From NCBI GenBank assembly GCA_020635825.1, contig JACJZA010000008.1, positions 62,001 through 126,000 of the forward strand: a stretch of DNA of 64,000 bases, given 5' to 3'. The notes under the pieces were generated by a model that worked only from the letters and a program-made list of their open reading frames with translations, was not told where the DNA came from and searched no databases. Positions within the stretch are counted from its first letter, which is position 1, and every line of letters begins with the position of its first letter. The DNA comes from Flavobacteriales bacterium (GTDB lineage Bacteria > Bacteroidota > Bacteroidia > Flavobacteriales_E > Vicingaceae). Below, piece by piece: positions 6,721 through 15,925 of the stretch. The position numbers and the translations under genes were made by a program.

Positions 6721-9700
6721 TTACATATTTCTACGATACTGACCACCCACTTCAAATAAAGCATCCGTAATTTGACCTAAGCTACAATATTTGGTAGCTT
6801 CCATTAAGGTTTCAAACATGTTTTGGTTTTGTATGGCAGCATTTTGTACTTTGTTTAGTTCTTCTTGAGCTTTTCCTTCGTTTCCTTTGTGCAATTCGCC
6901 CAGCATACTTATTTGGTACTCTTTTTCTTCTTTGGTAGCTCTAATTACTTCTTTTGGGGTAACGGTTGGCGAACCTTTACTACTTAAGAAAGTATTTACC
7001 CCAATAATTGGGAACTCGCCATTGTGTTTTAAGGTTTCGTAATACAAGCTTTCTTCTTGTATTTTGCTACGTTGGTACATGGTTTCCATAGCACCTAACA
7101 CGCCACCACGCTCAGTAATTCTATCAAACTCAGTTAATACCGCTTCTTCTACCAAGTCAGTTAATTCTTCAATGATAAATGCTCCTTGTATCGGGTTTTC
7201 GTTCTTTGCCAAGCCCAACTCACGGTTAATAATTAACTGTATCGCCATTGCTCTTCTTACCGATTCTTCGGTTGGAGTAGTTATGGCTTCATCGTAAGCA
7301 TTGGTGTGTAATGAGTTACAGTTGTCGTAAATCGCATACAATGCTTGTAAAGTAGTTCTGATATCGTTAAAGTCAATCTCTTGTGCGTGTAAGCTTCGTC
7401 CACTTGTTTGGATGTGGTATTTTAACATTTGTGCTCTGGCATTGGCTCCGTATTTTTTAGCTAAGGCTTTAGCCCAAATTCTTCGAGCTACACGTCCAAT
7501 TACGGCATATTCTGGGTCTATTCCATTACTAAAGAAGAACGATAGGTTAGGACCAAAAGCATTGATGTCCATTCCTCGGCTTAAGTAGTATTCTACATAA
7601 GTAAATCCATTCGCCAATGTTAATGCTAATTGTGTAATTGGGTTGGCACCGGCTTCAGCAATGTGGTAACCACTAATCGATACCGAGTAGAAGTTACGTA
7701 CACCTTTATCAATAAAATACTCTTGTACATCACCCATTAAACGCAATGCAAACTCGGTAGAGAAAATACAGGTGTTTTGAGCTTGGTCTTCTTTTAAAAT
7801 ATCTGCTTGTACAGTTCCTCTAACTTTGGTTAAAGTATCTGCTTTAATTGTAGCGTATACATCAGCAGGTAAAACTTGGTCGCCGGTTACTCCTAATAAG
7901 AACAAACCTAAACCATCATTTCCTTCAGGAAGTTCTCCTTGGTAAGCAGGGCGTTTTACTCCCTTCGTTTTGTAAATTGCTTCAATCTTAGCTTCCACTT
8001 CTTTTTCTAAGCCATTTTCTTTAATGTATTTCTCACAGTTTTGGTCTATGGCAGCATTCATAAAAAAGCCTAACAACATTGGCGCAGGACCATTAATGGT
8101 CATACTTACCGAAGTGGCAGGGTGCGATAAATCAAAACCTGAGTATAACTTTTTAGCATCATCCAAACAACAAATAGAAACCCCTGAGTTACCAATTTTA
8201 CCATAAATATCTGGTCGAACATCAGGATCGTTACCGTAAAGTGTTACCGAATCGAAAGCTGTACTTAAACGCTTGGCAGGCATTCCTAAACTTACGTAAT
8301 GGAAACGTCTGTTGGTGCGTTCTGGTCCGCCTTCACCGGCAAACATTCTGGTTGGGTCTTCACCTTCACGTTTAAATGGGAACAATCCTGCTGTATAAGG
8401 AAATTCTCCAGGAACATTTTCTTGTAAACTCCAACGTAATACATCTCCCCATCCTTTGTATTTTGGTAAGGCTACTTTAGGTATTTGTGTGTGTGATAAA
8501 CTTTCGGTATGTGTTTGTATGCTTAATTCTTTGTCTCTTACTTTAAAAGTATAAACAGGGTCTTTGTATTTTTTAATTTTGTCGTTCCAACTCTCAATAA
8601 TGTTCCAGTTGTGTGGGTCAAAATCTAGTTTTATCTTATCAAATTGGGCAATTAATACTTTCAATACATCTTTAGTGTCATCCTGAGCTTGTCGAAGGAT
8701 AGTTTCAGAATCAATATCGCCCTTCGATAAACTCAGGGTGACATTTCCTATTGTTTGAATAGTATTATGAATGGCAAACAATTTATCAGCAATTTCAACC
8801 TGTTCGTTTACCCATTTATCATAGCTTCTGTTGTTTTCAGAAATTTCAGATAAATAACGAGTTCTGCTAGGAGGAATTACAAAAACCTTTTCGCTCATTT
8901 CTTTGGTAATCTCGAAAGTCGATTTTAGTTCAGCTCCTGTTTTCTCCACCAATTTGTCCATAATCACTTTATACAAAGTGTTCATTCCAGGGTCATTAAA
9001 CTGAGAAGCAATGGTTCCAAAAACAGGAACATCTTCATCAGCCATTTCAAAAGCATTGTGATTACGCTTGTATTGTTTTTTTACATCTCGTATCGCATCC
9101 AAAGCTCCTCGCTTATCGAATTTGTTTACAGCAACTACATCAGCAAAATCTAACATGTCAATTTTCTCTAACTGAGTAGCAGCCCCAAATTCCGGTGTCA
9201 TTACATACAAGGAAACATCAGAATGATCCATAATTTCGGTATCTGATTGACCAATACCGGAAGTTTCTAAAATAATTAAATCATATTCAGCTGCCTTTAA
9301 TATTTCTAATGCTTCTGCAACATGCTTACTCAAAGCCAAGTTACTTTGTCGAGTAGCCAACGAACGCATGTAAACACGGTTGTTTTTGATAGCGTTCATT
9401 CTAATTCTATCGCCCAATAATGCTCCGCCAGTTTTGCGTTTAGAAGGGTCAACAGAAACAATGGCTATATTTTTATCGGTAAAATCAATTAAGAATCTTC
9501 TTACCAATTCATCTACCAAAGAAGATTTTCCGGCACCACCAGTACCAGTAATTCCTAAAACAGGGGTAGAAACTTTTGAAGCTAACTCATGAACTTTGTC
9601 TAAGTCTACTTTGCTTTCTTCAGGAAAGTTTTCAGCTGCTGAAATTAATTTAGCAATTGATTTAACATCTTTTTCTTTTAGGTGATTTACTTCTCCATTT

Positions 9701-10152
9701 AAGTTGGCTCCTGTAGGGTAATCACATTTTTCAATCATGTCGTTAATCATTCCCTGCAATCCCATCTCACGGCCATCGTCAGGATGATAAATACGTGTAA
9801 TTCCGTAATCCTGCAATTCTTTGATTTCTTCAGGTAAAATGGTTCCACCACCACCGGCAAATATTTTAATGTGCTCACAACCTTTCTCCTTCAACAAATC
9901 ATACATGTATTTTAAATACTCAACGTGACCACCTTGGTAAGAAGTCATGGCAATTGCATTTGCATCTTCTTCGATAGCACAGTTTACTACTTCTTCAACA
10001 CTTCTATCGTGTCCTAAATGAATTACTTCACAACCTGTTGCTTGAATAATTCTACGCATAATGTTAATCGCTGCATCATGGCCATCAAATAAGCTGGCTG
10101 CAGTTACTATTCTTACTTTATTTTTCGGAGTGTACTTTTCGATTGTTTCCAT
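6721..10152 (-). CDS. icmF: Fused isobutyryl-CoA mutase (B12 domain, G-protein chaperone, mutase domain)
   Basis: IcmF interconverts isobutyryl-CoA and n-butyryl-CoA using adenosylcobalamin and has a built-in GTPase chaperone that loads the cofactor. Order: B12-binding domain (about 10-145, SLFDGHDAAINIM with the axial His), MeaB/ArgK-type GTPase (Walker A GTGGAGKSS near residue 202, VSVDPSKRKTGGALLGDR, NKFDKRG), then the mutase barrel (about 535-1130; FKREGEDPTRMFAGEGG, IQTSGRSLHAQE). The fused domain order is diagnostic of IcmF and not of methylmalonyl-CoA mutase. I chose METIEKY at 10152; the frame is open to an ATG at 10173. About 22 residues at 470-492 (NVTLSLSKGD ... ILRQAQDD) come from an inserted palindromic repeat in the linker between the GTPase and mutase domains. 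No cobalamin riboswitch is seen upstream. Confidence 0.95.
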   Translation of the reverse strand: METIEKYTPKNKVRIVTAASLFDGHDAAINIMRRIIQATGCEVIHLGHDRSVEEVVNCAIEEDANAIAMTSYQGGHVEYLKYMYDLLKEKGCEHIKIFAGGGGTILPEEIKELQDYGITRIYHPDDGREMGLQGMINDMIEKCDYPTGANLNGEVNHLKEKDVKSIAKLISAAENFPEESKVDLDKVHELASKVSTPVLGITGTGGAGKSSLVDELVRRFLIDFTDKNIAIVSVDPSKRKTGGALLGDRIRMNAIKNNRVYMRSLATRQSNLALSKHVAEALEILKAAEYDLIILETSGIGQSDTEIMDHSDVSLYVMTPEFGAATQLEKIDMLDFADVVAVNKFDKRGALDAIRDVKKQYKRNHNAFEMADEDVPVFGTIASQFNDPGMNTLYKVIMDKLVEKTGAELKSTFEITKEMSEKVFVIPPSRTRYLSEISENNRSYDKWVNEQVEIADKLFAIHNTIQTIGNVTLSLSKGDIDSETILRQAQDDTKDVLKVLIAQFDKIKLDFDPHNWNIIESWNDKIKKYKDPVYTFKVRDKELSIQTHTESLSHTQIPKVALPKYKGWGDVLRWSLQENVPGEFPYTAGLFPFKREGEDPTRMFAGEGGPERTNRRFHYVSLGMPAKRLSTAFDSVTLYGNDPDVRPDIYGKIGNSGVSICCLDDAKKLYSGFDLSHPATSVSMTINGPAPMLLGFFMNAAIDQNCEKYIKENGLEKEVEAKIEAIYKTKGVKRPAYQGELPEGNDGLGLFLLGVTGDQVLPADVYATIKADTLTKVRGTVQADILKEDQAQNTCIFSTEFALRLMGDVQEYFIDKGVRNFYSVSISGYHIAEAGANPITQLALTLANGFTYVEYYLSRGMDINAFGPNLSFFFSNGIDPEYAVIGRVARRIWAKALAKKYGANARAQMLKYHIQTSGRSLHAQEIDFNDIRTTLQALYAIYDNCNSLHTNAYDEAITTPTEESVRRAMAIQLIINRELGLAKNENPIQGAFIIEELTDLVEEAVLTEFDRITERGGVLGAMETMYQRSKIQEESLYYETLKHNGEFPIIGVNTFLSSKGSPTVTPKEVIRATKEEKEYQISMLGELHKGNEGKAQEELNKVQNAAIQNQNMFETLMEATKYCSLGQITDALFEVGGQYRRNM
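8677..8742. repeat. REPIN-like inverted repeat inserted in frame in icmF
   Basis: A 22-bp arm at 8677-8698 and its imperfect inverse at 8721-8742 enclose a 22-bp loop, forming a large hairpin. The left arm with three flanking bases is identical over 25 bp, inverted, to the intergenic element at 6641-6665. Its translation products LSLSKG and ILRQAQDD are the peptide trace of this element. Confidence 0.85.
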
Positions 10153-10321
10153 TTCATTCCTTGTATTAATCAAAGCGTAGCGAAGTTAATTAAAAAGGCT
10201 TATTTGTACAATAAGTTTCACACAAGGTTTAACTTGTAGATATAGTAATGTAAGAAATTGATAATTAAAAAAATAAATTGTTTTGGATTCATCTTTAATA
10301 TTTATATATTAGTCTATAGTT

Positions 10322-10708
10322 ATGCTTAATTTATCTTTAATAGAAACATCAATGGCTTTTATGCATGTGGAGGACGATATTTTATACATCACCCTTAAAG
10401 AGGATGCTGATTTGAAAGTAGAGAATATAGATGAAATGATTGATGCCAGAATAAGAATACAAAATGGAAAGAAAATGAAAGTAATAGCAGATATTCGAAA
10501 TATATGGCAAGCTTCATTAAAAGCACGTAAACGGGCAGCTTCTTCTGAAATGCAAAGTCAAAATATAGCAATGGCTATTGTTACCGATTCTTTAGCTTCT
10601 AAATTACTAGCCAATTTTTTTATTAAAATTAACAAGCCAAGTTCCCCTACACGAATGTTTAATTCAAAAGAGGAAGGACTTTTATGGCTAAATACTATTG
10701 GTGTATAA
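10322..10708 (+). CDS. SpoIIAA/STAS-like protein, first of a tandem pair
   Basis: A small protein of 128 residues with alternating strands and helices like the SpoIIAA-like (STAS/SEC14-type) fold. Recognisable features are a central V/I-DIRN motif (IADIRNIW), a run of small residues before VTDSLASKLLANFFIKINKP, and a C-terminal EEGLLWL helix. Related Bacteroidota proteins are uncharacterised. No Ser/Thr phosphorylation site typical of anti-sigma antagonists can be assigned with confidence. It is followed with a TAATG stop-start overlap by a clear paralogue, so the two are probably cotranslated and may form a heterodimer. Confidence 0.75.
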   Translation: MLNLSLIETSMAFMHVEDDILYITLKEDADLKVENIDEMIDARIRIQNGKKMKVIADIRNIWQASLKARKRAASSEMQSQNIAMAIVTDSLASKLLANFFIKINKPSSPTRMFNSKEEGLLWLNTIGV

Positions 10709-11100
10709 TGTCAGTTTCAACAAAAATAGAGACTTCCTATTCCATCATTGAGATAAAAGATGATATAGTTTATACCACCATTAAAGAGGGCGCAGAATTA
10801 GGTATTGAAGAGATAAAAGAAGGTATTAAAATTCGCAATGAGTTGCAGCATGGTAAACCAATGTTAACTTTTACAGATATCAGAAATGTTTATTCTATTA
10901 CTAATGAAGCAAGAGAATTTGCAGCTAAAAGTAAAGAGAATGCAGTATTAATTATTGCAACAGCTATACTAACTGATTCACTTTCTACTAAAATGATGGC
11001 TAATTTTTTTATTAGATTTAGCAAACCTATTACGCCATATAAAGCTTTTAAAAATAAAGAAAAAGCTATCGAATGGTTAAAATCTTTTAAAAAAGATTAG
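10708..11100 (+). CDS. SpoIIAA/STAS-like protein, second of a tandem pair
   Basis: A paralogue of the preceding gene, sharing the DDI-Y-T-KE-A start, FTDIRNVY, LTDSLSTKMMANFFIRFSKP and a C-terminal EKAIEWLK helix. The start chosen, MSVSTKIET at 10708, overlaps the upstream stop codon as TAATG; the frame is open to 10684. The product is 130 residues and soluble. The 3' end overlaps the convergent trkH by 4 bp. Function unknown; a role in a phosphatase/anti-sigma circuit is only inferred from the fold. Confidence 0.75.
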   Translation: MSVSTKIETSYSIIEIKDDIVYTTIKEGAELGIEEIKEGIKIRNELQHGKPMLTFTDIRNVYSITNEAREFAAKSKENAVLIIATAILTDSLSTKMMANFFIRFSKPITPYKAFKNKEKAIEWLKSFKKD

Positions 11101-12569
11101 TTTCTTCTCCAGAAGTAAGGAGTAAATAATATCGCAATGGTAAATAGCTCTAAACGTCCCATTAACATTAGAAAAGATAAAACCCATTTACTGGCATCGG
11201 GTAAATGAAAGAAACTCCCTGAAGGACCAATACTCGCAATACCAGGACCTACATTCCCAATTGAAGTCGCTGCTGCACTAATGGCTTCTAAAAAGTCAAC
11301 CCCTAACCAAGTCATAACTATGGAGCCAATAACAAAGGTGGATAGATAAAAGAATACAAATGCTAAAAGGTTATAAATAATAGTAGGAGGAACCGTTTCT
11401 TTATTCAATGTTACAGGAATAACTGCATTAGGGTGTAATCTACGTTTAAATTCCAAATAACCATTTTTCATTAATAAAACAATACGGACTATTTTCATCC
11501 CACCACTGGTAGAACCAGCATTGGCACCTGTAAATAATAATAAGAAAAACAAGAAGGTTACAAAGGTTCCCCAAGTTGTAAAATCTGCAGTAGCATAACC
11601 TGTGGTAGTGATAATACTTACCACTTGAAATAAAACATCTCTAAAAGGTTTTTCAAAAGATTGGTTCGGGTAATAATGGTAAATTACGGGTAAAATAACT
11701 GCGACTAAAATAATAACGGCTCCCAGATACCATTTAAATTCATCATTATGCCAAAACTTTTTGAACTTAAACTTAAACCCAAAATATAGAAGTGTGAAGT
11801 TGGTTCCTGCTAAAAACATGAAGATAATAATGATGTAATCGACAATGGCAGAATCGAAATGAGCAACACTGGCTTGTTTGGTAGAAAATCCCCCTGTTGA
11901 CATAGTCGTAAAAGCATGATTGATGGCGTCATAGAAGTCCATACCACCGGGATACATCAATAATATGGTTTGGAAAATGGTCAATGAAAAATAGATTAAC
12001 CACAATCTTTTTGCTGTTTCCTTAATTCTGGGGTGTATTTTATCTTTAGTAGGTCCTGGAGCTTCAGAAGCAAATAATTCCATTCCACCAACACCTAAAA
12101 GTGGAAGAATAGCAATAGTTAAGACAATAATTCCCATTCCACCAATCCATTGGGTCATACTTCGCCAAAATAAAATTCCTTTAGGCAGCGCTTCTATATC
12201 ATCTAAAATAGAAGCACCGGTAGTGGTTAATCCTGAAACGGTTTCGAAAAATGCATTGGAATAATTAGGAATTGCATTGGAAAGAACATAAGGCAATGAG
12301 CCAAACAAAGCCATCATTATCCAACCAATGGCAACTATTAAAAAACCTTCTCTTTTTTTTATCTCATCATTAGAATGGTCGCGTGTAAATATTTTTAAAA
12401 GTACTCCTACAGCTATAGTTATAGAAGAGGAAATAATGATAGGTTCTAGTGCTGTTCCATCAAAAAAATAGGAAATAGGAATAGAAAGCGACATTAAAAC
12501 ACCGGTAATGATGATTAAGCCACCGGTTACATTTGCAATTACTTTATGATTGATGAGACTTTTAGGCAT
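11097..12569 (-). CDS. trkH: Trk potassium uptake channel subunit TrkH
   Basis: A protein of 490 residues with eight to ten membrane helices, the K+ translocating subunit of the Trk/Ktr system. All four pore loops are visible: SGLTTTGAS, FTTMSTGGFS, ITTTGYATAD and ATSIGNVGPG. It starts by a TAATG overlap with the upstream trkA stop codon, so the two subunits are made from one transcript. The C-terminus runs into a 4-bp overlap with the opposing SpoIIAA-like gene. Confidence 0.95.
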   Translation of the reverse strand: MPKSLINHKVIANVTGGLIIITGVLMSLSIPISYFFDGTALEPIIISSSITIAVGVLLKIFTRDHSNDEIKKREGFLIVAIGWIMMALFGSLPYVLSNAIPNYSNAFFETVSGLTTTGASILDDIEALPKGILFWRSMTQWIGGMGIIVLTIAILPLLGVGGMELFASEAPGPTKDKIHPRIKETAKRLWLIYFSLTIFQTILLMYPGGMDFYDAINHAFTTMSTGGFSTKQASVAHFDSAIVDYIIIIFMFLAGTNFTLLYFGFKFKFKKFWHNDEFKWYLGAVIILVAVILPVIYHYYPNQSFEKPFRDVLFQVVSIITTTGYATADFTTWGTFVTFLFFLLLFTGANAGSTSGGMKIVRIVLLMKNGYLEFKRRLHPNAVIPVTLNKETVPPTIIYNLLAFVFFYLSTFVIGSIVMTWLGVDFLEAISAAATSIGNVGPGIASIGPSGSFFHLPDASKWVLSFLMLMGRLELFTIAILFTPYFWRRN

Positions 12570-13909
12570 TAATTAAAAAATTCTTCAATATCAGAAATGG
12601 CTTGATGATGAACAAAAACTACTGCTTTATCACCTTCTTGTAATTGGAAACCACCAAATGGAACAAACCCTTCATTGTTTCTAATTACACCTGCAATATT
12701 AGATGATTTAGGTAGTTTTAACTCTCTTAATGGTTTACTGGTAATTTTGGTGTTAGCTTTTACATCAAACTCAATCAGTTCAGCATCCAAACCATGTAAA
12801 TTGGCGATGGCTTTAACTTCTCCTTTTCTTAAATATTTAAATATTTCGTTGGCAGCAATTATCTTTTTATTGATTAGAGTATCAATTCCAATGTTGTGAG
12901 AAAGATTAATGTAATCGATGTTTTCTACACGAGCAATGGTTTTTTTAACGCCATGAGATTTAGCCACCAACGAAGACATGATGTTGGTTTCCGAATCGGC
13001 AGTTAAAGAGATAAAAGCATCCATGTCTTCTAAATTTTCATCTTCTAATGCTGATACATTTCTTCCATCAACATTTAATACCAATGTTTTTTTTAAATGA
13101 TTGGCAATGGTTTGAGCTCTATCTTTGTCTTTTTCAACTAAAGTGACGTTAAATTTTTTCTCTAATGCTTGAGCAGTTAGCACTCCCATGGGGCCACCAC
13201 CCAAAATCATTACATTCTTTATTTCGTAACAAGATTGTCCACAGATTTTAATTACTTCTTCAATACATTCGGGAGCTGAAATGAAATAAACAATGTCGCC
13301 TTCCAATAAAACTGATTCAGCATTAATCATAAATGATTCATTCTGACGGAGTATGGCGATAGGTTTAAATTTATAGTTAGGATTTAAGTGCGATGTTTCT
13401 ACAACAGACTTGTTTTTTAATGGTGAAGTAGGTGAAATCTGAATTCCAAAAGCAGTTAGTTTTCCTCCTTCAAACTCATGGTCATCTGTAAATGCCGATT
13501 GATTTATTAATCGAACAATCTCTTGAGATGCCAATTCTACGGGAGAAACAATATTGTCGATACCTAATTCTTGGAATAAAATACGAGATTCATTTCTTAC
13601 GCTTTCAAAATTACTGATTCGAGCAATGGTTTTTTTTGCACCCAATTTCTTCCCTGTTATACAAATCAATAAATTGGTTTCCTCTGACGAAGTAGCGGCA
13701 ATCAATAAATCGCAAGAACTAATGTTGTTGTTTTTAAGAAGTTGAATATTGGTCGCATCACCTTTTATTCCAAAAACGTCAATTTGAGATTGAACATAAT
13801 TTAAACGTTCTTCATTGTCGTCAATAATGTAGAGGTCGTGTGACTCATCGGTCATCATTTTTGCCAAATGAAATCCAACCTCTCCAGCACCAGCAATAAT
13901 TATTCGCAT
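12569..13909 (-). CDS. trkA: Trk potassium uptake regulatory subunit TrkA
   Basis: A cytoplasmic NAD-binding gating subunit of 446 residues with two RCK units, each a Rossmann domain plus a RCK-C domain. Nucleotide-binding glycines are seen at GAGEVGFHLAK (start) and GGGPMGVLTAQ (about residue 233). The duplicated organisation is that of TrkA and not the single-unit KtrA. It is first in the trkA-trkH operon; a TAATTTTG promoter element lies 22 nt upstream. Confidence 0.95.
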   Translation of the reverse strand: MRIIIAGAGEVGFHLAKMMTDESHDLYIIDDNEERLNYVQSQIDVFGIKGDATNIQLLKNNNISSCDLLIAATSSEETNLLICITGKKLGAKKTIARISNFESVRNESRILFQELGIDNIVSPVELASQEIVRLINQSAFTDDHEFEGGKLTAFGIQISPTSPLKNKSVVETSHLNPNYKFKPIAILRQNESFMINAESVLLEGDIVYFISAPECIEEVIKICGQSCYEIKNVMILGGGPMGVLTAQALEKKFNVTLVEKDKDRAQTIANHLKKTLVLNVDGRNVSALEDENLEDMDAFISLTADSETNIMSSLVAKSHGVKKTIARVENIDYINLSHNIGIDTLINKKIIAANEIFKYLRKGEVKAIANLHGLDAELIEFDVKANTKITSKPLRELKLPKSSNIAGVIRNNEGFVPFGGFQLQEGDKAVVFVHHQAISDIEEFFN

Positions 13910-13930
13910 GCTTTAAATAAAGTTTGGGAA

Positions 13931-13938
13931 CAAAATTA
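13931..13938 (-). promoter_or_regulatory. TAnnTTTG -7 element for trkA-trkH
   Basis: Reads TAATTTTG on the minus strand, 21 nt before the trkA ATG. Confidence 0.55.
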
Positions 13939-13949
13939 GGTTTATTTTT

Positions 13950-14978
13950 TTAGTCCTTAAACATTTTCACAAGGCTTTCTCCATTTGCTTTTTTATAGGC
14001 TCTAAACATCCCTGAGGTATTAAAAGGCATGGCAATGTTCCCATCTTTATCGATAGCAATTAAGCCTCCATCTCCACCAAATTCTTTCATTTTTTTATGT
14101 ATTACAAAATCGCTTGCTTCTTTCAGGCTCATACTCTTGTACTCCATTAACGCAGAAACATCATAGGCTACTACTTTGCGTATAAAATATTCGCCATGGC
14201 CGGTACATGAAACCCCACAAGTGTTATTGTTGGCGTAAGTTCCTGCGCCAATAATGGGCGAATCACCAATTCTTCCGTATTTTTTATTGGTCATGCCACC
14301 TGTAGATGTTGCAGCGGTAATATTCCCATTTTTATCGAGAGCAACAGCTCCAACGGTTCCGTATTTATAATCTTTATTTTGCTCATTATTTCCCTGGTCG
14401 GAGTCATGATCTAATTGCATTTTTTCACTTTCTTTAATCTTTTGTAAATGCTCATACCTTTTTTCATCATAAAAATAACTGCTGTCCACTATCTCCAACC
14501 CATTTTTCTTGGCAAATTCATCAGCTCCTTTTCCTGAAAGCATGACATGTTCCGATTTTTCCATCACCAATCGGGCAGCAGAAATTGGGTTTTTTATAGT
14601 TCTTACTCCGGAAACAGCTCCTGCATTTAATGTTTTTCCTTCCATCATGGAAGCATCCATTTCGTTGGTTCCCGAATTGGTAAATACTGCCCCTTTGCCG
14701 GCATTAAACAATGGAGAATCTTCCATTATTTTAATGGCAGCTTCCACAGCATCGATTGAAGAGCCTCCTTTTTCTAAAATTTCATAAGCGACATTGATGG
14801 CTTCACTCAATTTATTTTGATAGGCTTTTTCTTTTTCTTCGGTAAAATTTTCTTTTAAAATAGTTCCTGCACCTCCATGGATGGCGATGGCAAAATTTTG
14901 TGAAGTATTCATAGTATCTTGTGCATATGAGCCTAAACTCAATAAAAATAAATAGATAAAAATTTGAACTGATTTCAT
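13950..14978 (-). CDS. iaaA: Isoaspartyl peptidase / L-asparaginase (Ntn hydrolase)
   Basis: A 342-residue precursor of the plant-type asparaginase family, which cleaves itself before a threonine nucleophile. The cleavage site is YKYGTVGAVALD (Thr after Gly), and the substrate-binding region GGMTNKKYGRIGDSPIIGAGTYA is intact. The N-terminal FAIAIHGGAGTI motif is typical. A signal peptide (MKSVQIFIYLFLLSLGSYAQ) sends it to the periplasm, where it would degrade isoaspartyl dipeptides or asparagine. It is divergent from the methyltransferase gene at 15043. Confidence 0.9.
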   Translation of the reverse strand: MKSVQIFIYLFLLSLGSYAQDTMNTSQNFAIAIHGGAGTILKENFTEEKEKAYQNKLSEAINVAYEILEKGGSSIDAVEAAIKIMEDSPLFNAGKGAVFTNSGTNEMDASMMEGKTLNAGAVSGVRTIKNPISAARLVMEKSEHVMLSGKGADEFAKKNGLEIVDSSYFYDEKRYEHLQKIKESEKMQLDHDSDQGNNEQNKDYKYGTVGAVALDKNGNITAATSTGGMTNKKYGRIGDSPIIGAGTYANNNTCGVSCTGHGEYFIRKVVAYDVSALMEYKSMSLKEASDFVIHKKMKEFGGDGGLIAIDKDGNIAMPFNTSGMFRAYKKANGESLVKMFKD

Positions 14979-15030
14979 GATATAAATTTAAGAGAAATAG
15001 TTTGTTGATGGCAGTAAAAATTAAATCAAT

Positions 15031-15038
15031 TACATTTG
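15031..15038 (+). promoter_or_regulatory. TAnnTTTG -7 element, 4 nt before a GTG start
   Basis: TACATTTG ends 4 nt before the GTG at 15043, which leaves no room for a leader; the mRNA is probably leaderless. Confidence 0.5.
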
Positions 15039-15042
15039 CTTT

Positions 15043-15828
15043 GTGAGTAAGCTAAATTATCTAATCAATTATGTGAATTATCGCAAAAAAGCAGTGAATC
15101 AACACGGTATTCACTCTCCTTTTTTGTTTGAATTGTACAATAATGTAATTGCTGATACCACTCCATTTTATTGTTTTGAAGACATAGAATCGATGCGGGC
15201 TAAATTGTTGTTAAGCCCATTGGAAGTTGAGATTAATGATTTTGGAGCCGGTTCTTCGATTAACAAAGCCAACAAAAGAAAAGTATCAGACATTGCTAAA
15301 AATACTTTAAAAACCAAAAAGTATGGACAGTTATTGTTTCGTTTGGTAAACCGATTTAAACCTCAAGAAGTGTTAGAATTAGGTACTTCTTTAGGCGTAT
15401 CTACTATGTATTTGGCAGCATCCAACAGCAATACCAAAGTAATAACGGTTGAAGGCTGCCCTAATATTGCAAAAATTGCTCAAATTAATTTTGATAAGAT
15501 TGGCTATTCAAACATTGAATTAGTGAACCAAACTTTTGATGATTTTTTAGAGGATTATTTGGCTAAAAAAGACCGATTAGATTTTGTTTTTTTTGATGGC
15601 AACCACACCAAAGAAGCGACACTAAGATATTTTAATTGGTGCGTAGAAAAAACAAATAACGATACTGTATTTGTGTTTGATGATATTTATTGGAGCGATG
15701 GAATGAAGGCGGCTTGGCAAGAAATTAAAACACACCCACAAATTACTACCACTGTTGATTTATTTGCTTTAGGCATCGTTTTCTTTAACAAAGATTTAAG
15801 TAAAGAAAACTTTGTGTTGAGGTTTTAG
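15043..15828 (+). CDS. Class I SAM-dependent methyltransferase
   Basis: A soluble protein of 261 residues. The SAM-binding motif I is VLELGTSLGVSTMYLA, with VEGCPNIAKIA as the acidic ribose-binding strand and FVFFDGNHTKEATLRYF resembling the catechol O-methyltransferase-like group. The N-terminal segment YRKKAVNQHGIHSPFLFEL is conserved in Bacteroidota members of this family. It starts with GTG. The substrate is unknown. Monocistronic, judging from the flanking orientations. Confidence 0.8.
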   Translation: MSKLNYLINYVNYRKKAVNQHGIHSPFLFELYNNVIADTTPFYCFEDIESMRAKLLLSPLEVEINDFGAGSSINKANKRKVSDIAKNTLKTKKYGQLLFRLVNRFKPQEVLELGTSLGVSTMYLAASNSNTKVITVEGCPNIAKIAQINFDKIGYSNIELVNQTFDDFLEDYLAKKDRLDFVFFDGNHTKEATLRYFNWCVEKTNNDTVFVFDDIYWSDGMKAAWQEIKTHPQITTTVDLFALGIVFFNKDLSKENFVLRF

Positions 15829-15925
15829 TCTTTCGTTTGACGACTACTCTATGTTTTCGTTTTGTTGAAACCAAATGTAGGATAATCAGCCAACATAATG
15901 AAATATAGAGATTGTTGGCAAATCG

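Noticed and set aside
10174..10321. Possible cobalamin riboswitch before icmF
   Set aside because: No B12 box or related conserved core was found in the upstream region.
15829..15925. Possible small RNA between methyltransferase and LRR gene
   Set aside because: No terminator or stable stem with a T tract; no promoter element.
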